Shown: positions 16,150-25,230 of the stretch, piece by piece | How positions within the stretch are numbered: the stretch's first letter is position 1 | Layout: each line of letters begins with the position of its first letter | Position numbers and translations under genes: made by a program | NCBI RefSeq assembly: GCF_000773975.1 | Contig: NZ_JRUQ01000030.1 | Span: 1 to 64,000, forward strand | Direction of reading: 5' to 3' | DNA: 64,000 bases | From: Erwinia typographi | GTDB lineage: Bacteria > Pseudomonadota > Gammaproteobacteria > Enterobacterales > Enterobacteriaceae | Notes under the pieces: model-generated | Database searches by the model: none | Seen by the model: only the letters and a program-made list of their open reading frames with translations | Told to the model about the DNA's origin: nothing

Positions 16150-16434
16150 GATGAGATCCTTGATATTAAAATTCCTCAGCAGGCGTAAATCATCATCGAA
16201 TGGTCATGCAATCAGGTGAAATAATGAATTGGTTAAAGCTTATCTGGAAAAAACAAATAGCGAAGTTTCATCCTCAGACCTCAGGCACAGAGTGGAATTA
16301 CCCTGGCGGGTGAAAGAGGGAATTAATAAGTCTTATTGCCATTTTATAACTTCATATTTCACTATTTGTTGTTTTACGAATTATACAGGTCGCTCCACAC
16401 TTATCTGGAAATTGAATGAAAGAGGAAAGGGTGG
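16150..16434. promoter_or_regulatory. Divergent promoter region between the two arms of the island
   Basis: This 285-bp AT-rich spacer separates the first gene of each arm and must hold both promoters. I see no gene and no strong palindrome in it. No regulator is encoded inside the island, so a trans-acting factor, possibly of the CysB/Cbl type, would have to bind here. I cannot confirm a site by eye. Confidence 0.5.
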
Positions 16435-17430
16435 ATGCCATATCGACTGAGTCTGTTAGATAAATCTCCGGTTGCATCAGGAGAAACACCCGGCGCCGCC
16501 TTACAGCGCACGCTGCAACTGGCCCAGCAGGCAGAAGCCTGGGGCTATCACCGTTTCTGGCTGGCTGAGCATCACAATACGGAAAGCCTCGCCAGCCCCT
16601 CTCCGGAACTCCTTATCGCCTGGATCGTTGCGCAAACCCGGCATATTCGCGTCGGCTCGGGTGGCGTGATGTTACAGCATTACAGCCCCTATAAAGTCGC
16701 GGAAAACTTCAACCTGCTGGCCTCGCTGGCGCCGGGGCGAATCGACCTTGGCGTGGGCAAAGCGCCCGGTGGCTTGCCGCTGTCCACTCACGCTCTGCAA
16801 CTGGGGATCGATGCGGATAAAAAGGGCAGTTTTGCTGAACAGCTGCGCCTGCTGGACAACTGGTTACAGCAACCCGACAGCGGGGATGAAGAGAGCTTGC
16901 GCGCCACGCCGTTGCCTTCCCATCCCGCCAGCCGTTTCCTGCTGGGGGCGAGTCGGGAAAGCGCCCGTCTGGCGGCCGAGCTGAACTGGCAGTTTGTCTT
17001 CGCCGCGCACCTCAACGGCGACCGGCAGCTGCTTGAGGCGTCGCTGGAGACTTATTCACGGCTCAGTCAGGGGCAGCGCGCGCTGGTTGCGGTTCAGGTG
17101 GTGGCGGCGGATTCACCGGCGCAGGCCGATCAGCTGGTCTCCGGACTTCAGCACTTCCACGTACAGATTAAAGACGGGCCCGGCGTCAACGTCGCCAGTC
17201 TGGAACAGGCCGAGCGCTATGTGCGTCAGGGAGGCTTCAGCGACTACCGGATCGAGCCGCGTACGCCATCGCTGCTGAAAGGCACCGCGTCGCAGGTTCA
17301 TGCGCAGTTTGAGGCGCTGCATCATAACTTCGGCATTGATGAATTCATTATTGATACGCCGGTTGCTGATACTGTCGCGCGCCGCAGGTCGCTGGAACTG
17401 CTGGCGACCCATCATCTGGTTGCGGCATGA
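16435..17430 (+). CDS. Luciferase-like (LLM) FMN-dependent monooxygenase, MsnO8-like
   Basis: The 331-residue luciferase-like TIM barrel begins PYRLSLLDKSPVASGE, followed by AWGYHRFWLAEHHNTESLAS (about 34-53), HIRVGSGGVMLQHYSPYKVAE (about 70-90) and GRIDLGVGKAPGG. It needs FMNH2 from elsewhere. MsnO8-type proteins are common in sulfur- and organic-amine-scavenging clusters. It opens the plus-strand arm and is followed 25 bp later by an amidohydrolase gene. The substrate is not known. Confidence 0.85.
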   Translation: MPYRLSLLDKSPVASGETPGAALQRTLQLAQQAEAWGYHRFWLAEHHNTESLASPSPELLIAWIVAQTRHIRVGSGGVMLQHYSPYKVAENFNLLASLAPGRIDLGVGKAPGGLPLSTHALQLGIDADKKGSFAEQLRLLDNWLQQPDSGDEESLRATPLPSHPASRFLLGASRESARLAAELNWQFVFAAHLNGDRQLLEASLETYSRLSQGQRALVAVQVVAADSPAQADQLVSGLQHFHVQIKDGPGVNVASLEQAERYVRQGGFSDYRIEPRTPSLLKGTASQVHAQFEALHHNFGIDEFIIDTPVADTVARRRSLELLATHHLVAA

Positions 17431-17455
17431 GTATTGAACTGAGTGGAGGTTTATC

Positions 17456-18619
17456 ATGAGGCCTGACGAATCGCAGCTGATTGCATGGCGTCGCGAGCTG
17501 CATACCTGGCCGGAGTTGTCTGGTAAGGAGTTTGCGACCACTAAACGATTGCGCGAATGGTTGCAGAATGCCGGTATCCGGCTGCTGGATATTCCGCTGG
17601 AGACCGGCGTGGTAGCCGAAATAGGCTCGGGCGAAACGCTGATAGCCCTGAGGGCCGATATTGACGCGCTGCCCATTAATGAAACCAGCGGCGTCCGCTT
17701 TCATTCACGTCATCCCGGCATTATGCACGCCTGCGGTCATGACGTTCACAGCGCCGTTATGCTTGGCGCCGCGCTGGAGTTGAAAGCGCTGGAAGCGCAG
17801 CTGCCTGGCCGCGTTCGCATTCTGTTCCAACCCGCTGAAGAGATCGCGCTCGGCGCGAAACAGCTGATTGCCGCAGGCATGTTGAAAAACGTGCAGGCGA
17901 TCTTCGGGATGCATAACGAACCGGGCCTGCCGGTCGGCACTTTTGCCACCCGCAACGGCGCGTTCTACGCCAACGCGGACAAATTTATTATTCGCGTCAC
18001 GGGTAAGGGCGCGCACGCCGCGCATCCTGAACAGGGCGTGGACGCTATTGTGGTCGCCAGCCAGATTATTCAGGGACTGCAAAGCCTCACCAGCAGGGGC
18101 TTTAATACCCTCGATAGCCTGGTGCTGAGCGTCACCCGCATCGACGGCGGAAAAACCTGGAATGTTCTGCCTTCCGGCGTTGAATTTGGCGGCACGGCAC
18201 GCACTCACGATATGCTGGTCCGGGCCGGACTGGAAGAGAAGGTCCGACAGCTGGTCGGGCAGTTTGCCCTGGCTCATGGCGCAGAAGCCACGCTGAGCTG
18301 GCACCCCGGACCGCCAGTGCTGATCAATGATCCTGAATGGGCGCAGTTCAGCTCCGACGTTGCGCAGCTGCTTGGATATCGCGTACGAACGGCCGATCTG
18401 CATCTGGGCGGCGAGGATTTCGCTTTCTATCTGCAACACATCCCCGGCGCCTTTGTCAGCATTGGCAGCGCCAGCGACTATGGCCTGCATCACGGCAGCT
18501 TCACGCCTGATGAAGCGCTGATTTCCCCGGCGGCACACTACTTTGCCCAGCTGTCGCAGCGGGCCCTTCAACACCTCAGCGCACGATGTTGTGCTTCAAC
18601 GCCTACCGAAACGCACTAG
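17456..18619 (+). CDS. M20-family amidohydrolase, YxeP-like (right arm)
   Basis: The 387-residue metal-dependent N-acyl amidohydrolase has the metal-ligand motifs MHACGHDVHS (about 90-99), QPAEEI (about 126-131), FGMHNEPGLP (about 155) and GLHHGSF near the C-terminus. In the Bacillus yxe pathway the YxeP homologue removes the N-acetyl group after monooxygenation of an S-substituted cysteine. A GNAT acetyltransferase and an NtaA-type monooxygenase lie downstream here, so the same chemistry is likely. It is a paralogue of the left-arm enzyme at 7789. The start ATG 17456 follows GGAGG. Confidence 0.88.
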   Translation: MRPDESQLIAWRRELHTWPELSGKEFATTKRLREWLQNAGIRLLDIPLETGVVAEIGSGETLIALRADIDALPINETSGVRFHSRHPGIMHACGHDVHSAVMLGAALELKALEAQLPGRVRILFQPAEEIALGAKQLIAAGMLKNVQAIFGMHNEPGLPVGTFATRNGAFYANADKFIIRVTGKGAHAAHPEQGVDAIVVASQIIQGLQSLTSRGFNTLDSLVLSVTRIDGGKTWNVLPSGVEFGGTARTHDMLVRAGLEEKVRQLVGQFALAHGAEATLSWHPGPPVLINDPEWAQFSSDVAQLLGYRVRTADLHLGGEDFAFYLQHIPGAFVSIGSASDYGLHHGSFTPDEALISPAAHYFAQLSQRALQHLSARCCASTPTETH

Positions 18620-18638
18620 TTCCTTCCATGACGTCTGA

Positions 18639-18661
18639 ACGAGGGAGCTGACCTCCCTCGT
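18639..18661 (+). other. Intercistronic hairpin in the right-arm operon
   Basis: Nine-base perfect stem ACGAGGGAG/CTCCCTCGT with a five-base loop, lying in the 77-bp gap between the amidohydrolase and the next monooxygenase. There is no U-tract, so it is more likely an mRNA-stability or processing element than a terminator. Confidence 0.55.
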
Positions 18662-18696
18662 CAGGCTCTGCCGTAGCCAAAAAAGAGAGAATACCC

Positions 18697-20007
18697 ATGA
18701 CAACAAGACAGCTCCGACTGGGCACCATCCTGCACGGCGCCTCGGGAAATATGTCCGCGTGGCGGCACCCGGTTGCTCAGGCAGATGCCAGCATCAGCTT
18801 CGACTATGCCAAAAAGATCGCCCGCAAAGCGGAGCAGGGCAAGCTTGATTTCCTGTTTGTTGCCGACGGTTTATTCATTAACGAGAAATCGATTCCGCAT
18901 TTCCTCAACCGCTTCGAACCCCTGACGCTGCTTTCTGCGCTGGCGGGCGCTACGGAACATCTTGGCCTGGTCGGCACCGTGTCCACCTCATACAGCGAGC
19001 CGTTTACCGTCGCCCGCCAGTTTGCCAGCCTCGATCACCTGAGCGGTGGTCGCGCTGGCTGGAACGTGGTGACCTCGCCGCTGGAAGGATCGGCAAAGAA
19101 CTTCTCACGCCCACAGCATCCTGAACATGCGCTGCGTTATCGAATTGCTGACGAATACCTGACGGTAGTGAAAGGCCTGTGGGATTCCTGGGAGGAAGGG
19201 GCGTTTGTCCGTGATAAAGAGAGCGGCCGGTTCTTTAATCCAGAGAAACTCCACACGCTGGATCACCACGGTGATTTCTTCCAGGTGCAGGGACCGCTAA
19301 ACATTGAACGCACGCCCCAGGGGCGTCCGGTGATCTTCCAGGCTGGCGCTTCCGAAGACGGCAGGAAGCTGGCCGCGCGTCATGCCGACGCTATTTTTAC
19401 CCATCAGCCAACGCGGGAAGAGGCGCAGGCGTTTTATCGCGATGTTAAGCAACAGCTGGTCGCAAACGGACGCCAGCCGCAAGATTTGCACATCTTCCAG
19501 GGCGTCATCGTGATCGTCGGCGACGATGCGCAGGACGTCGAGCAGCAATATCAGACCACCGCCGCGCTGGTATCGGTTAAAGAGGCGCTCAATTATCTCG
19601 GACGCTTCTTCGATCACCACGATTTTTCTCAGTATCCGCTGGATGAACCCTTCCCGGACATTGGCGACATCGGCCAAAACAGCTTCCGCAGCACTACCGA
19701 TGAGATCAAACGCAAAGCCAGCCAGTTTGGCCATACGCTGCGCCAGGCCGCTCTGGAAGCGGCGACGCCCCGACCGCTGTTTCACGGCACGCCTGAACAG
19801 GTGGCCGACGGCCTACAGCTGTGGTTCGAAAGCGAAGCCGCCGATGGCTTCATTATCAACGGCGGCACGCCGGATACCTTCGAACGCTTTGTCGATCGCG
19901 TGGTGCCGCTCCTGCAAGCAAGGGGCTTATCGCGCCTTGAGTATCCGGGCAACACCCTGCGCGACAGCTTCGGCCTGCAAAATCCCGTCAATCAGTTCGC
20001 ACAATAA
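18697..20007 (+). CDS. NtaA/SnaA/DmoA-family FMN-dependent monooxygenase, YxeK-like
   Basis: The 436-residue flavin monooxygenase is typical in length for the NtaA/SnaA/DmoA/SoxA group. Landmarks are [18 protein letters not shown] at the N-terminus, [14 protein letters not shown] (about 48-61), [19 protein letters not shown] (about 73-91), [13 protein letters not shown] (about 116-128) and [12 protein letters not shown]. Members use FMNH2 and oxygen to oxidise organosulfur or chelator substrates. YxeK of Bacillus attacks N-acetyl-S-(2-succino)cysteine. The neighbours match the yxe set, which makes an S-substituted cysteine the best guess. A separate flavin reductase is needed and is not encoded nearby. 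Confidence 0.88.
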   Translation: MTTRQLRLGTILHGASGNMSAWRHPVAQADASISFDYAKKIARKAEQGKLDFLFVADGLFINEKSIPHFLNRFEPLTLLSALAGATEHLGLVGTVSTSYSEPFTVARQFASLDHLSGGRAGWNVVTSPLEGSAKNFSRPQHPEHALRYRIADEYLTVVKGLWDSWEEGAFVRDKESGRFFNPEKLHTLDHHGDFFQVQGPLNIERTPQGRPVIFQAGASEDGRKLAARHADAIFTHQPTREEAQAFYRDVKQQLVANGRQPQDLHIFQGVIVIVGDDAQDVEQQYQTTAALVSVKEALNYLGRFFDHHDFSQYPLDEPFPDIGDIGQNSFRSTTDEIKRKASQFGHTLRQAALEAATPRPLFHGTPEQVADGLQLWFESEAADGFIINGGTPDTFERFVDRVVPLLQARGLSRLEYPGNTLRDSFGLQNPVNQFAQ

Positions 20008-20021
20008 TAAGAGTCTTCGCT

Positions 20022-20963
20022 ATGCAGAAAAATAAAATGATCGTCGCCTTGCTGCTTATTGCCGCAGGGACCAGCAGCTTTGCTGCGGCAGCCGATGTGG
20101 CCTTTAACGGCCAGCGCGTCAGCCTTGAAGCCAATAAAACGCCGGTCAATACCGCCAAAAACCCGCAGGCCGTTTCGCAACTGCCTGCGAACCTCCATCT
20201 GGCCGTTCCCGGCTCATTCACCGTAGCCGTAGCGGCGCTGAACTCGCCGCCGCTGACGGTATTTTCTGATGACAACAAAACGTTACTCGGCAGCGAGGTG
20301 GACATTGCGCGACTGGTGGCCGACAGCCTGGGGCTGAAGCTTAACGTAGTGCCAACCTCGTGGGAGGACTGGCCGCTGGGCGTGGCCTCCGGCAAGTATG
20401 ACGCGGCTATCACCAACATCACCGTCACCAAAGAGCGTAAAGAGCGGTTTGACTTCGCCACCTACCGCAAAGATTCGCTGGGCTTTTACGTTAAATCCTC
20501 CAGCGGCATTCATTCGCTGACCAAAGCGGCGGATATTGCCGGGCTGCGCATCATCGTCGGGTCCGGCACTAACCAGGAAGCGATCCTGCTGGCCTGGGAC
20601 AAAGAGAACCAGAGCAAAGGGCTGAAGCCCTTTACGCCGGTCTACAGCAAAGATGACGCGGCGCAAACGCTGGCGTTGCAGTCAGGCCGCGCCGACGCCT
20701 GGTTTGGCCCCAACGTGATTGGCGCATGGAAATCGGCGCTGACCGGCAAAACGCGGCTGGTTGGCAGCGTGGACGGCGGCTGGCCAAAAGCGGCGCACAT
20801 CGCCGTTACGCTGAAAAAAGGCAGCGGGCTGGTCGAGCCGGTTAGCATCGCACTCAACGGCGTGATGAAAAACGGGGATTACCAGAAGGTGCTGGACCGC
20901 TGGGGAGAAGGGATCGAGCACATCGATCGTTCCGAAATCAACCCGCCGGGGTTGGGCGACTAA
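20022..20963 (+). CDS. Polar amino acid ABC transporter substrate-binding protein 1, YxeM-like
   Basis: The 313-residue protein has a cleavable signal peptide (ALLLIAAGTSSFAAAADVA) and an SBP family 3 domain: GSFTVAVAALNSPPLTVF near 66, LLGSEVDIARLVADSLGLKL, then GKYDAAITNITVTKERKERF near 126. It binds a polar amino acid-like ligand in the periplasm for the permease at 21498. It starts 14 bp after the monooxygenase stop. The last gene of the arm is a paralogue, so this importer has two binding proteins. Confidence 0.9.
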   Translation: MQKNKMIVALLLIAAGTSSFAAAADVAFNGQRVSLEANKTPVNTAKNPQAVSQLPANLHLAVPGSFTVAVAALNSPPLTVFSDDNKTLLGSEVDIARLVADSLGLKLNVVPTSWEDWPLGVASGKYDAAITNITVTKERKERFDFATYRKDSLGFYVKSSSGIHSLTKAADIAGLRIIVGSGTNQEAILLAWDKENQSKGLKPFTPVYSKDDAAQTLALQSGRADAWFGPNVIGAWKSALTGKTRLVGSVDGGWPKAAHIAVTLKKGSGLVEPVSIALNGVMKNGDYQKVLDRWGEGIEHIDRSEINPPGLGD

Positions 20964-20975
20964 GAGGGAAAAAAG

Positions 20976-21488
20976 ATGAGCCACACGCAATTTCGCGAAG
21001 TATCACCGGAAGCGCCCGAGCTGCAACCGATTCTTACCGGCCTGTTTGCTGAATATTCTGCCCGCTACGGTGACTATTTTAGCCGCCATCAGGAGGTTGA
21101 GTTGACCGAATGGTATCTGCCGCCTAAAGGGCTGTTCATCGTGCTGGAGAAGGAGGGCGAAATCATCGCTATGGGGGCTTACAAACCCTATGACCAGCAG
21201 ACCGCCGAGCTGAAACGGATCTGGACTCGCGCCGATCTGCGCCGTCAGGGGCTGGCGCTGGTGATAGTGAAAGAACTTGAGCGGCGGGCGCGGCGGGCGG
21301 GATATCAGCGGCTTTATCTCACCACCGGTTTCCGCCAGCCTGAGGCCGTGCGCCTGTATAGCGGCCATGGCTATTTGCCGCTGTTCGATCTGAGCGGCGA
21401 TCTGGAGCGTTACGGCCAGCCGCCTTATGACGGTCGCCTGCGTTTTACCAAAGTGATTGGCGTGTACAACGTCGCTCAGGCCAGCTAA
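20976..21488 (+). CDS. GNAT-family N-acetyltransferase, YxeL-like
   Basis: The 170-residue protein has the GNAT core, with AMGAYKPYDQQTAELKRIWT followed by the acetyl-CoA pyrophosphate loop RADLRRQGLALVIVKELERR (R/Q-x-x-G-type) and the final beta segment YQRLYLTTGFRQPEAVRLYS. It transfers an acetyl group from acetyl-CoA, probably to the amino group of the imported compound. Such acetylation primes S-substituted cysteines for monooxygenation in the Bacillus pathway. It sits between the binding protein and permease genes of the importer, so import and acetylation are coexpressed. Substrate assignment is inference from gene neighbours. Confidence 0.85.
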   Translation: MSHTQFREVSPEAPELQPILTGLFAEYSARYGDYFSRHQEVELTEWYLPPKGLFIVLEKEGEIIAMGAYKPYDQQTAELKRIWTRADLRRQGLALVIVKELERRARRAGYQRLYLTTGFRQPEAVRLYSGHGYLPLFDLSGDLERYGQPPYDGRLRFTKVIGVYNVAQAS

Positions 21489-21497
21489 GGAGCAAAG

Positions 21498-22424
21498 ATG
21501 GACAGGGTACCGAAACTACAGGTAGTACCTGCGCGCTATCCAGCTCGCACCGTCGGGGCGGTTGTCGCCCTGTTTATTCTGGCAGGCGTCGTTCAATCGG
21601 TAGCGCTGAATCCTCGCTGGGAATGGGGCGTGTTTGCCCGCTGGTTTTTTGACCCGGTGATCTTGCAGGGGCTGGGGCAGACGCTGCTGCTGACGCTTTG
21701 CGGCACCGTTTTCAGTCTGATTTTCGGCGGGCTGCTGGCGCTGGCGCGGCTCTCATCCTCCTGGCTGTTAAGCAGCCTGGCCTGGGGATATATCTGGCTC
21801 TTTCGCTCGCTACCGCTGATTGTGGTGCTGATCATTCTTTATAACTTTTCCTATCTCTACGAAACCCTGTCGATTGGCGTTCCCTTTACCGGGCTGTCCT
21901 GGGGGCACTTCCAGACCATTAACGTGCTCGGTCAGTTTCCGGCCGCGGTGATCGGTCTGACGCTGGTGCAGGCAGCCTACAGCGCGGAAATTATTCGCGG
22001 GGGTTTCCTTGGCGTGGATGAAGGGCAGTTCGAGGCGGCCTCGGCGCTGGGCCTGTCTGCCTTTCGCCGGACGGTGAGGATTATTCTCCCTCAGGCTTTA
22101 CGCGCCATTATTCCGACGGCGTTCAACGAAATCATCAGCCTCGCCAAAGGCACCGCCATGGTTTATGTGCTGGCAATGCCGGAACTGTTCTACACCATTC
22201 AGATGATCTACAACCGCAATCAGGAAGTGATCCCTTTGCTGATGGTCGGAGCGGCCTGGTATTTGATTATCACTACCGTGCTGTCAGTGATTCAACACAA
22301 CGTTGAACGCTGGCTGGCGCGCAGCGTCAGCCGTGAGCCAAAACCTTCGGGTTGGCGTCAGTGGCGGACTCGCGTCACCGCAGTTCCCCCTTCAGAGGAG
22401 ATCGTCCATGTCAGAAGCCATTGA
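21498..22424 (+). CDS. Polar amino acid ABC transporter permease, YxeN-like
   Basis: The 308-residue HisM-family permease has an N-terminal helix ([20 protein letters not shown]) and a longer periplasmic part than minimal family members. The core includes [16 protein letters not shown] and the coupling loop [20 protein letters not shown] followed by [11 protein letters not shown]. The C-terminal tail is basic. It forms the channel of the right-arm importer as a homodimer. The last 17 bases overlap the ATPase gene, so translation is coupled. Confidence 0.9.
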   Translation: MDRVPKLQVVPARYPARTVGAVVALFILAGVVQSVALNPRWEWGVFARWFFDPVILQGLGQTLLLTLCGTVFSLIFGGLLALARLSSSWLLSSLAWGYIWLFRSLPLIVVLIILYNFSYLYETLSIGVPFTGLSWGHFQTINVLGQFPAAVIGLTLVQAAYSAEIIRGGFLGVDEGQFEAASALGLSAFRRTVRIILPQALRAIIPTAFNEIISLAKGTAMVYVLAMPELFYTIQMIYNRNQEVIPLLMVGAAWYLIITTVLSVIQHNVERWLARSVSREPKPSGWRQWRTRVTAVPPSEEIVHVRSH

Positions 22425-23202
22425 TTATCGCAGGCAGAACGCGACCGGCGCGATCAGCATCACCGGCGTCAGCAAAAGTTTCGGCAGACATAAAGCGCTG
22501 GATAACGTCTCGCTGACGCTGGAACCCGGCTCGGTGACGGTGATCCTCGGGCCTTCAGGCTCGGGAAAATCCACCTTACTGCGCACGATTAACCATCTCG
22601 AACGCGTGGACGAGGGGTTTATCCGTATTGACGGCGAGTACATCGGCTACCAGCTGCGCGGCGACAAGCTTTATGAACTGAAGGAGAAGGCGATCCTGCG
22701 TCAGCGCATCAACGTCGGCTATGTCTTCCAGAACTTTAATTTATTCCCGCACATGACCGTACTGAACAACCTGATCGAAGCGCCCATCGCCCACCGGCAG
22801 CTCTCCAAATCGGCGGCGATTGCGCGTGCAGGGGAGCTGCTGGACATTGTCGGCCTGCGCCATAAAGCACAGGCCTGGCCGCGTCACCTCTCTGGCGGTC
22901 AGCAACAGCGCGTCGCGATTGCCCGCGCGCTGATGCTCAACCCACGGGTAATGTTGTTCGATGAACCCACCTCCGCGCTCGATCCTGAGCTGGTCAGTGA
23001 AGTTCTCGACGTCATTAAGAAGCTGGCCCGCTCCGGCACCACGCTGGTCATTGTCACCCATGAGATCGGTTTCGCGCGGGAAGTCGCTGACAGCGTGGTT
23101 TTTATGGACGAGGGAAAAATCGTTGAGCAGGGCAGCAGCAGCCAGGTCCTGAACAACGCGCGCCATGAACGAACGCGCCGTTTCCTGGCGCGCGTGCTGT
23201 GA
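22408..23202 (+). CDS. Polar amino acid ABC transporter ATPase, YxeO-like
   Basis: The 264-residue ATPase of the GlnQ/HisP type shows Walker [10 protein letters not shown] near residue 50, an insert with [20 protein letters not shown], signature [10 protein letters not shown] and Walker [17 protein letters not shown], with H-loop [11 protein letters not shown]. The start ATG 22408 is chosen because GAGGAG lies upstream. A longer in-frame reading to 22303 lies inside the permease gene. It powers the importer formed with the permease at 21498. Confidence 0.92.
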   Translation: MSEAIDYRRQNATGAISITGVSKSFGRHKALDNVSLTLEPGSVTVILGPSGSGKSTLLRTINHLERVDEGFIRIDGEYIGYQLRGDKLYELKEKAILRQRINVGYVFQNFNLFPHMTVLNNLIEAPIAHRQLSKSAAIARAGELLDIVGLRHKAQAWPRHLSGGQQQRVAIARALMLNPRVMLFDEPTSALDPELVSEVLDVIKKLARSGTTLVIVTHEIGFAREVADSVVFMDEGKIVEQGSSSQVLNNARHERTRRFLARVL

Positions 23203-23213
23203 GGAGCCGACAA

Positions 23214-24146
23214 ATGAGCCATCTAAAAACCTCGCCGCCGCGCATATGGGGCGGGGTCTTGCTGACCGCCAGCCTGCTGCTTGGTGGCGTTAACGCGCTG
23301 GCGGATGAAAAGTTAGCGTCCACTAACAATGAAACGCCACTCCATGCGCCGGTCAATCCCGAGGCGCAAAGCAAAATCCCGGCAAATTTCCATTTTATTG
23401 AGCCGGGAACCTTAACCGTAGCGACGTCGGCCACCAATTCCCCGCCGCTGGCTCTGCTGGCATCGGACAATAAAACCCGCATTGGCAGCGATCCTGACAT
23501 TGCGCAACTGTTAGCCGACAGTCTCGGACTGAAGCTGAAGCTGGTGCCGGCCTCCTGGGAAGACTGGCCGCTGGGGATTGTAGCCGGGCGCTACGATGTG
23601 GCGATGTTTAATATTGCCGTAACGGAGGAGCGCAAAAAGAAATTTGATTTCGCCACCTACCGGGCCGATAACCACGCTTTCTCGGTGAAAAAGGAGAGTG
23701 CGATTACCTCGATTCACACGGCGGAAGAGGTGGCGGGTAAACGCATTATCGTGGCGTCAGGAACCAATCAGGAGCGAATTTTACTCGGCTGGGACCAGCA
23801 GAATCGCGAGAAGGGGTTGCCGCCGGTTCAGCCGATCTACCTGGCGGATGACGCCTCGGCCACGCTTTATTTGCTCTCCGGTCGGGCCGATGCGCTGTTT
23901 GGTCCGCATTCCGTCGCGGCCTGGAAAGCGGCCTCGCGTGGGCAAACCAAACTGGTTGGCACCGGGCCATTTCGTGCCTGGGTAGCGGTCACCACGAAGA
24001 AAGGGAACGGACTGGCGCCAGCGCTGCAAGCGGCGCTGGATGGCGTCATTGCGGGCGGGCAGTATCAGCAGGTTCTGCAACGCTGGGGCGAGCAGGAGGA
24101 AGCCATCAGCCAGTCGCAGGTGAATCCACCGGGGATTGTTTATTAG
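23214..24146 (+). CDS. Polar amino acid ABC transporter substrate-binding protein 2
   Basis: The 310-residue SBP family 3 protein is paralogous to the one at 20022. It has a signal peptide (GGVLLTASLLLGGVNALADE), then GTLTVATSATNSPPLALLAS, IGSDPDIAQLLADSLGLKLK, SWEDWPLGIVAGRYDVAMFN and a C-terminal VNPPGIVY. Both proteins share the SWEDWPLG segment and the NPPG terminal motif. It probably feeds the same permease with a related ligand. The start ATG 23214 follows GAGGAG. It is the last gene of the right arm. Confidence 0.9.
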   Translation: MSHLKTSPPRIWGGVLLTASLLLGGVNALADEKLASTNNETPLHAPVNPEAQSKIPANFHFIEPGTLTVATSATNSPPLALLASDNKTRIGSDPDIAQLLADSLGLKLKLVPASWEDWPLGIVAGRYDVAMFNIAVTEERKKKFDFATYRADNHAFSVKKESAITSIHTAEEVAGKRIIVASGTNQERILLGWDQQNREKGLPPVQPIYLADDASATLYLLSGRADALFGPHSVAAWKAASRGQTKLVGTGPFRAWVAVTTKKGNGLAPALQAALDGVIAGGQYQQVLQRWGEQEEAISQSQVNPPGIVY

Positions 24147-24201
24147 CGGTTTATTGTATTAAGAGGCGATCTTTTATCTGTCGCCAGGTTGAGAAGACAG
24201 G

Positions 24202-24236
24202 CACTTTCCGCGCTACCCGTTTTCGGCTGGAAAGTG
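24202..24236. other. Inverted repeat downstream of the right arm
   Basis: CACTTTCC and GGAAAGTG are perfect eight-base arms separated by 19 bases, in the 213-bp spacer before hcp. There is no U-tract. Possible weak terminator or the boundary of an inserted segment. Confidence 0.35.
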
Positions 24237-24359
24237 GTTAGCATGAGAATATGCGTGCTTGTCTACATAACTGAGCATTTACGATTGATTTGCTGTAAGT
24301 AACCTGACTAAATTACCTTGTATTGTTTAATGGAATTTTTACTTACATGGAGCGTTCCT

Positions 24360-24839
24360 ATGGCAATTCCTGTTTATCTTTGGCTTTACGATGAAGCTGG
24401 GAATCTGATAAAAGGGCCCGTTGAGGTGGCCGGTCGTGAACATAGTATCGAAGTTATAGCATTACGCCATATGATCGATATCCCCACTGATGACAATACC
24501 GGTAAGATCACCGGTGCACGCAGACATCAACCTTTTAGTTTCGATAAAGAAACAGATTCAACTTCCACGCATTTATATAAAGCGCTAACCACAGGTAAAA
24601 ACCTTAAATCTGCTGAATTTAAGTTTTATCGTATAAATGATGCTGGTCAGGAGGCGCACTATTATTCAGTTATTCTTAAATGCGTAAAAGTCGAATCAAT
24701 TATCTCAGCTATGTATGATATCAAGGATATATATAGCGAAGGTAAAAATCACCTTGAATTTATTGACTTTGACTATGAAAAAATAACGTGGAATTATGTT
24801 GATGGTAACATTTTTCACTCTGACATCCGGAATGGATGA
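24360..24839 (+). CDS. hcp: Hcp-family T6SS tube protein
   Basis: The 159-residue Hcp is close to the canonical enterobacterial form: AIPVYLWLYDEAGNLIKG, SIEVIALRHMIDIPTDDNTG, LYKALTTGKNLKSAEFKFYR, and at the end HLEFIDFDYEKITWNYVDG with NIFHSD. It assembles into the T6SS inner tube and probably carries the effector encoded 30 bp downstream. The start ATG 24360 is chosen because GGAG lies eight bases upstream and because Hcp proteins begin MAIPVYL. The gene is AT-rich, and no structural T6SS genes are nearby. Confidence 0.93.
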   Translation: MAIPVYLWLYDEAGNLIKGPVEVAGREHSIEVIALRHMIDIPTDDNTGKITGARRHQPFSFDKETDSTSTHLYKALTTGKNLKSAEFKFYRINDAGQEAHYYSVILKCVKVESIISAMYDIKDIYSEGKNHLEFIDFDYEKITWNYVDGNIFHSDIRNG

Positions 24840-24869
24840 ACAGCAATTTAACTTAATGGACTATTTATT

Positions 24870-25230
24870 ATGACATGGACTTACAAACAAAGCGCAGGTG
24901 AACTTTTTCATAACGGAAAATTCATTGACAAGGGGATATTCTGGCCGAATGACAAATAAAAACAACCCTGACCGCCAGCAAGTTAAAGGGTTAGGGCCAT
25001 TACCAAGAGGGAGTTACCGTATTACAGGAAAAACAAATTCTAAAGGCCCAATGACGATTGTTCTCGTTCAAAGTTCGGGAGTAAGCTTCGGCAGAACAGC
25101 TTTCCGTATCCATGGTGAAAAAATTGAAGGAGTACCGGGTTGGGCTTCAGAAGGATGTATTATTATTGGTCCGGCAACGCGCAGACGTATAATTGACTCG
25201 AACGATAAAGTTCTGGAAGTTATAAGATGA
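24870..25230 (+). pseudogene. tlde1: Tlde1-type L,D-transpeptidase T6SS effector with a one-base frameshift
   Basis: ATG 24870 opens MTWTYKQSAGELFHNGKFID, the usual N-terminus of DUF2778/Tlde1 effectors. That frame stops at 24959. The rest of the protein is in the next frame: GYSGRMTNKNNPDRQQVKGL, then GPLPRGSYRITGK, then the catalytic motif RIHGEKIEGVPGWASEGC with His and Cys in place. Removing one G from the G-run at 24932-24935 gives one 119-residue protein. Tlde1 enzymes cut or exchange peptidoglycan stem peptides in the target periplasm. An internal start (GTG 24898 or ATG 24949) could give a shortened C-terminal protein. Inactivation, sequencing error or frameshifting cannot be separated here. 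The stop overlaps the next gene by four bases. Confidence 0.82.

Noticed and set aside
17705-18574. Minus-strand frame of 289 codons over the right-arm amidohydrolase
   Set aside because: The sense frame carries all M20 metal ligands. The antisense frame has no recognisable features.
24898-25230. Tlde1 effector read from GTG 24898 as an intact gene
   Set aside because: The first 12 residues of that reading do not fit the family, while the other frame from ATG 24870 encodes the expected N-terminus. A frameshift explains both.
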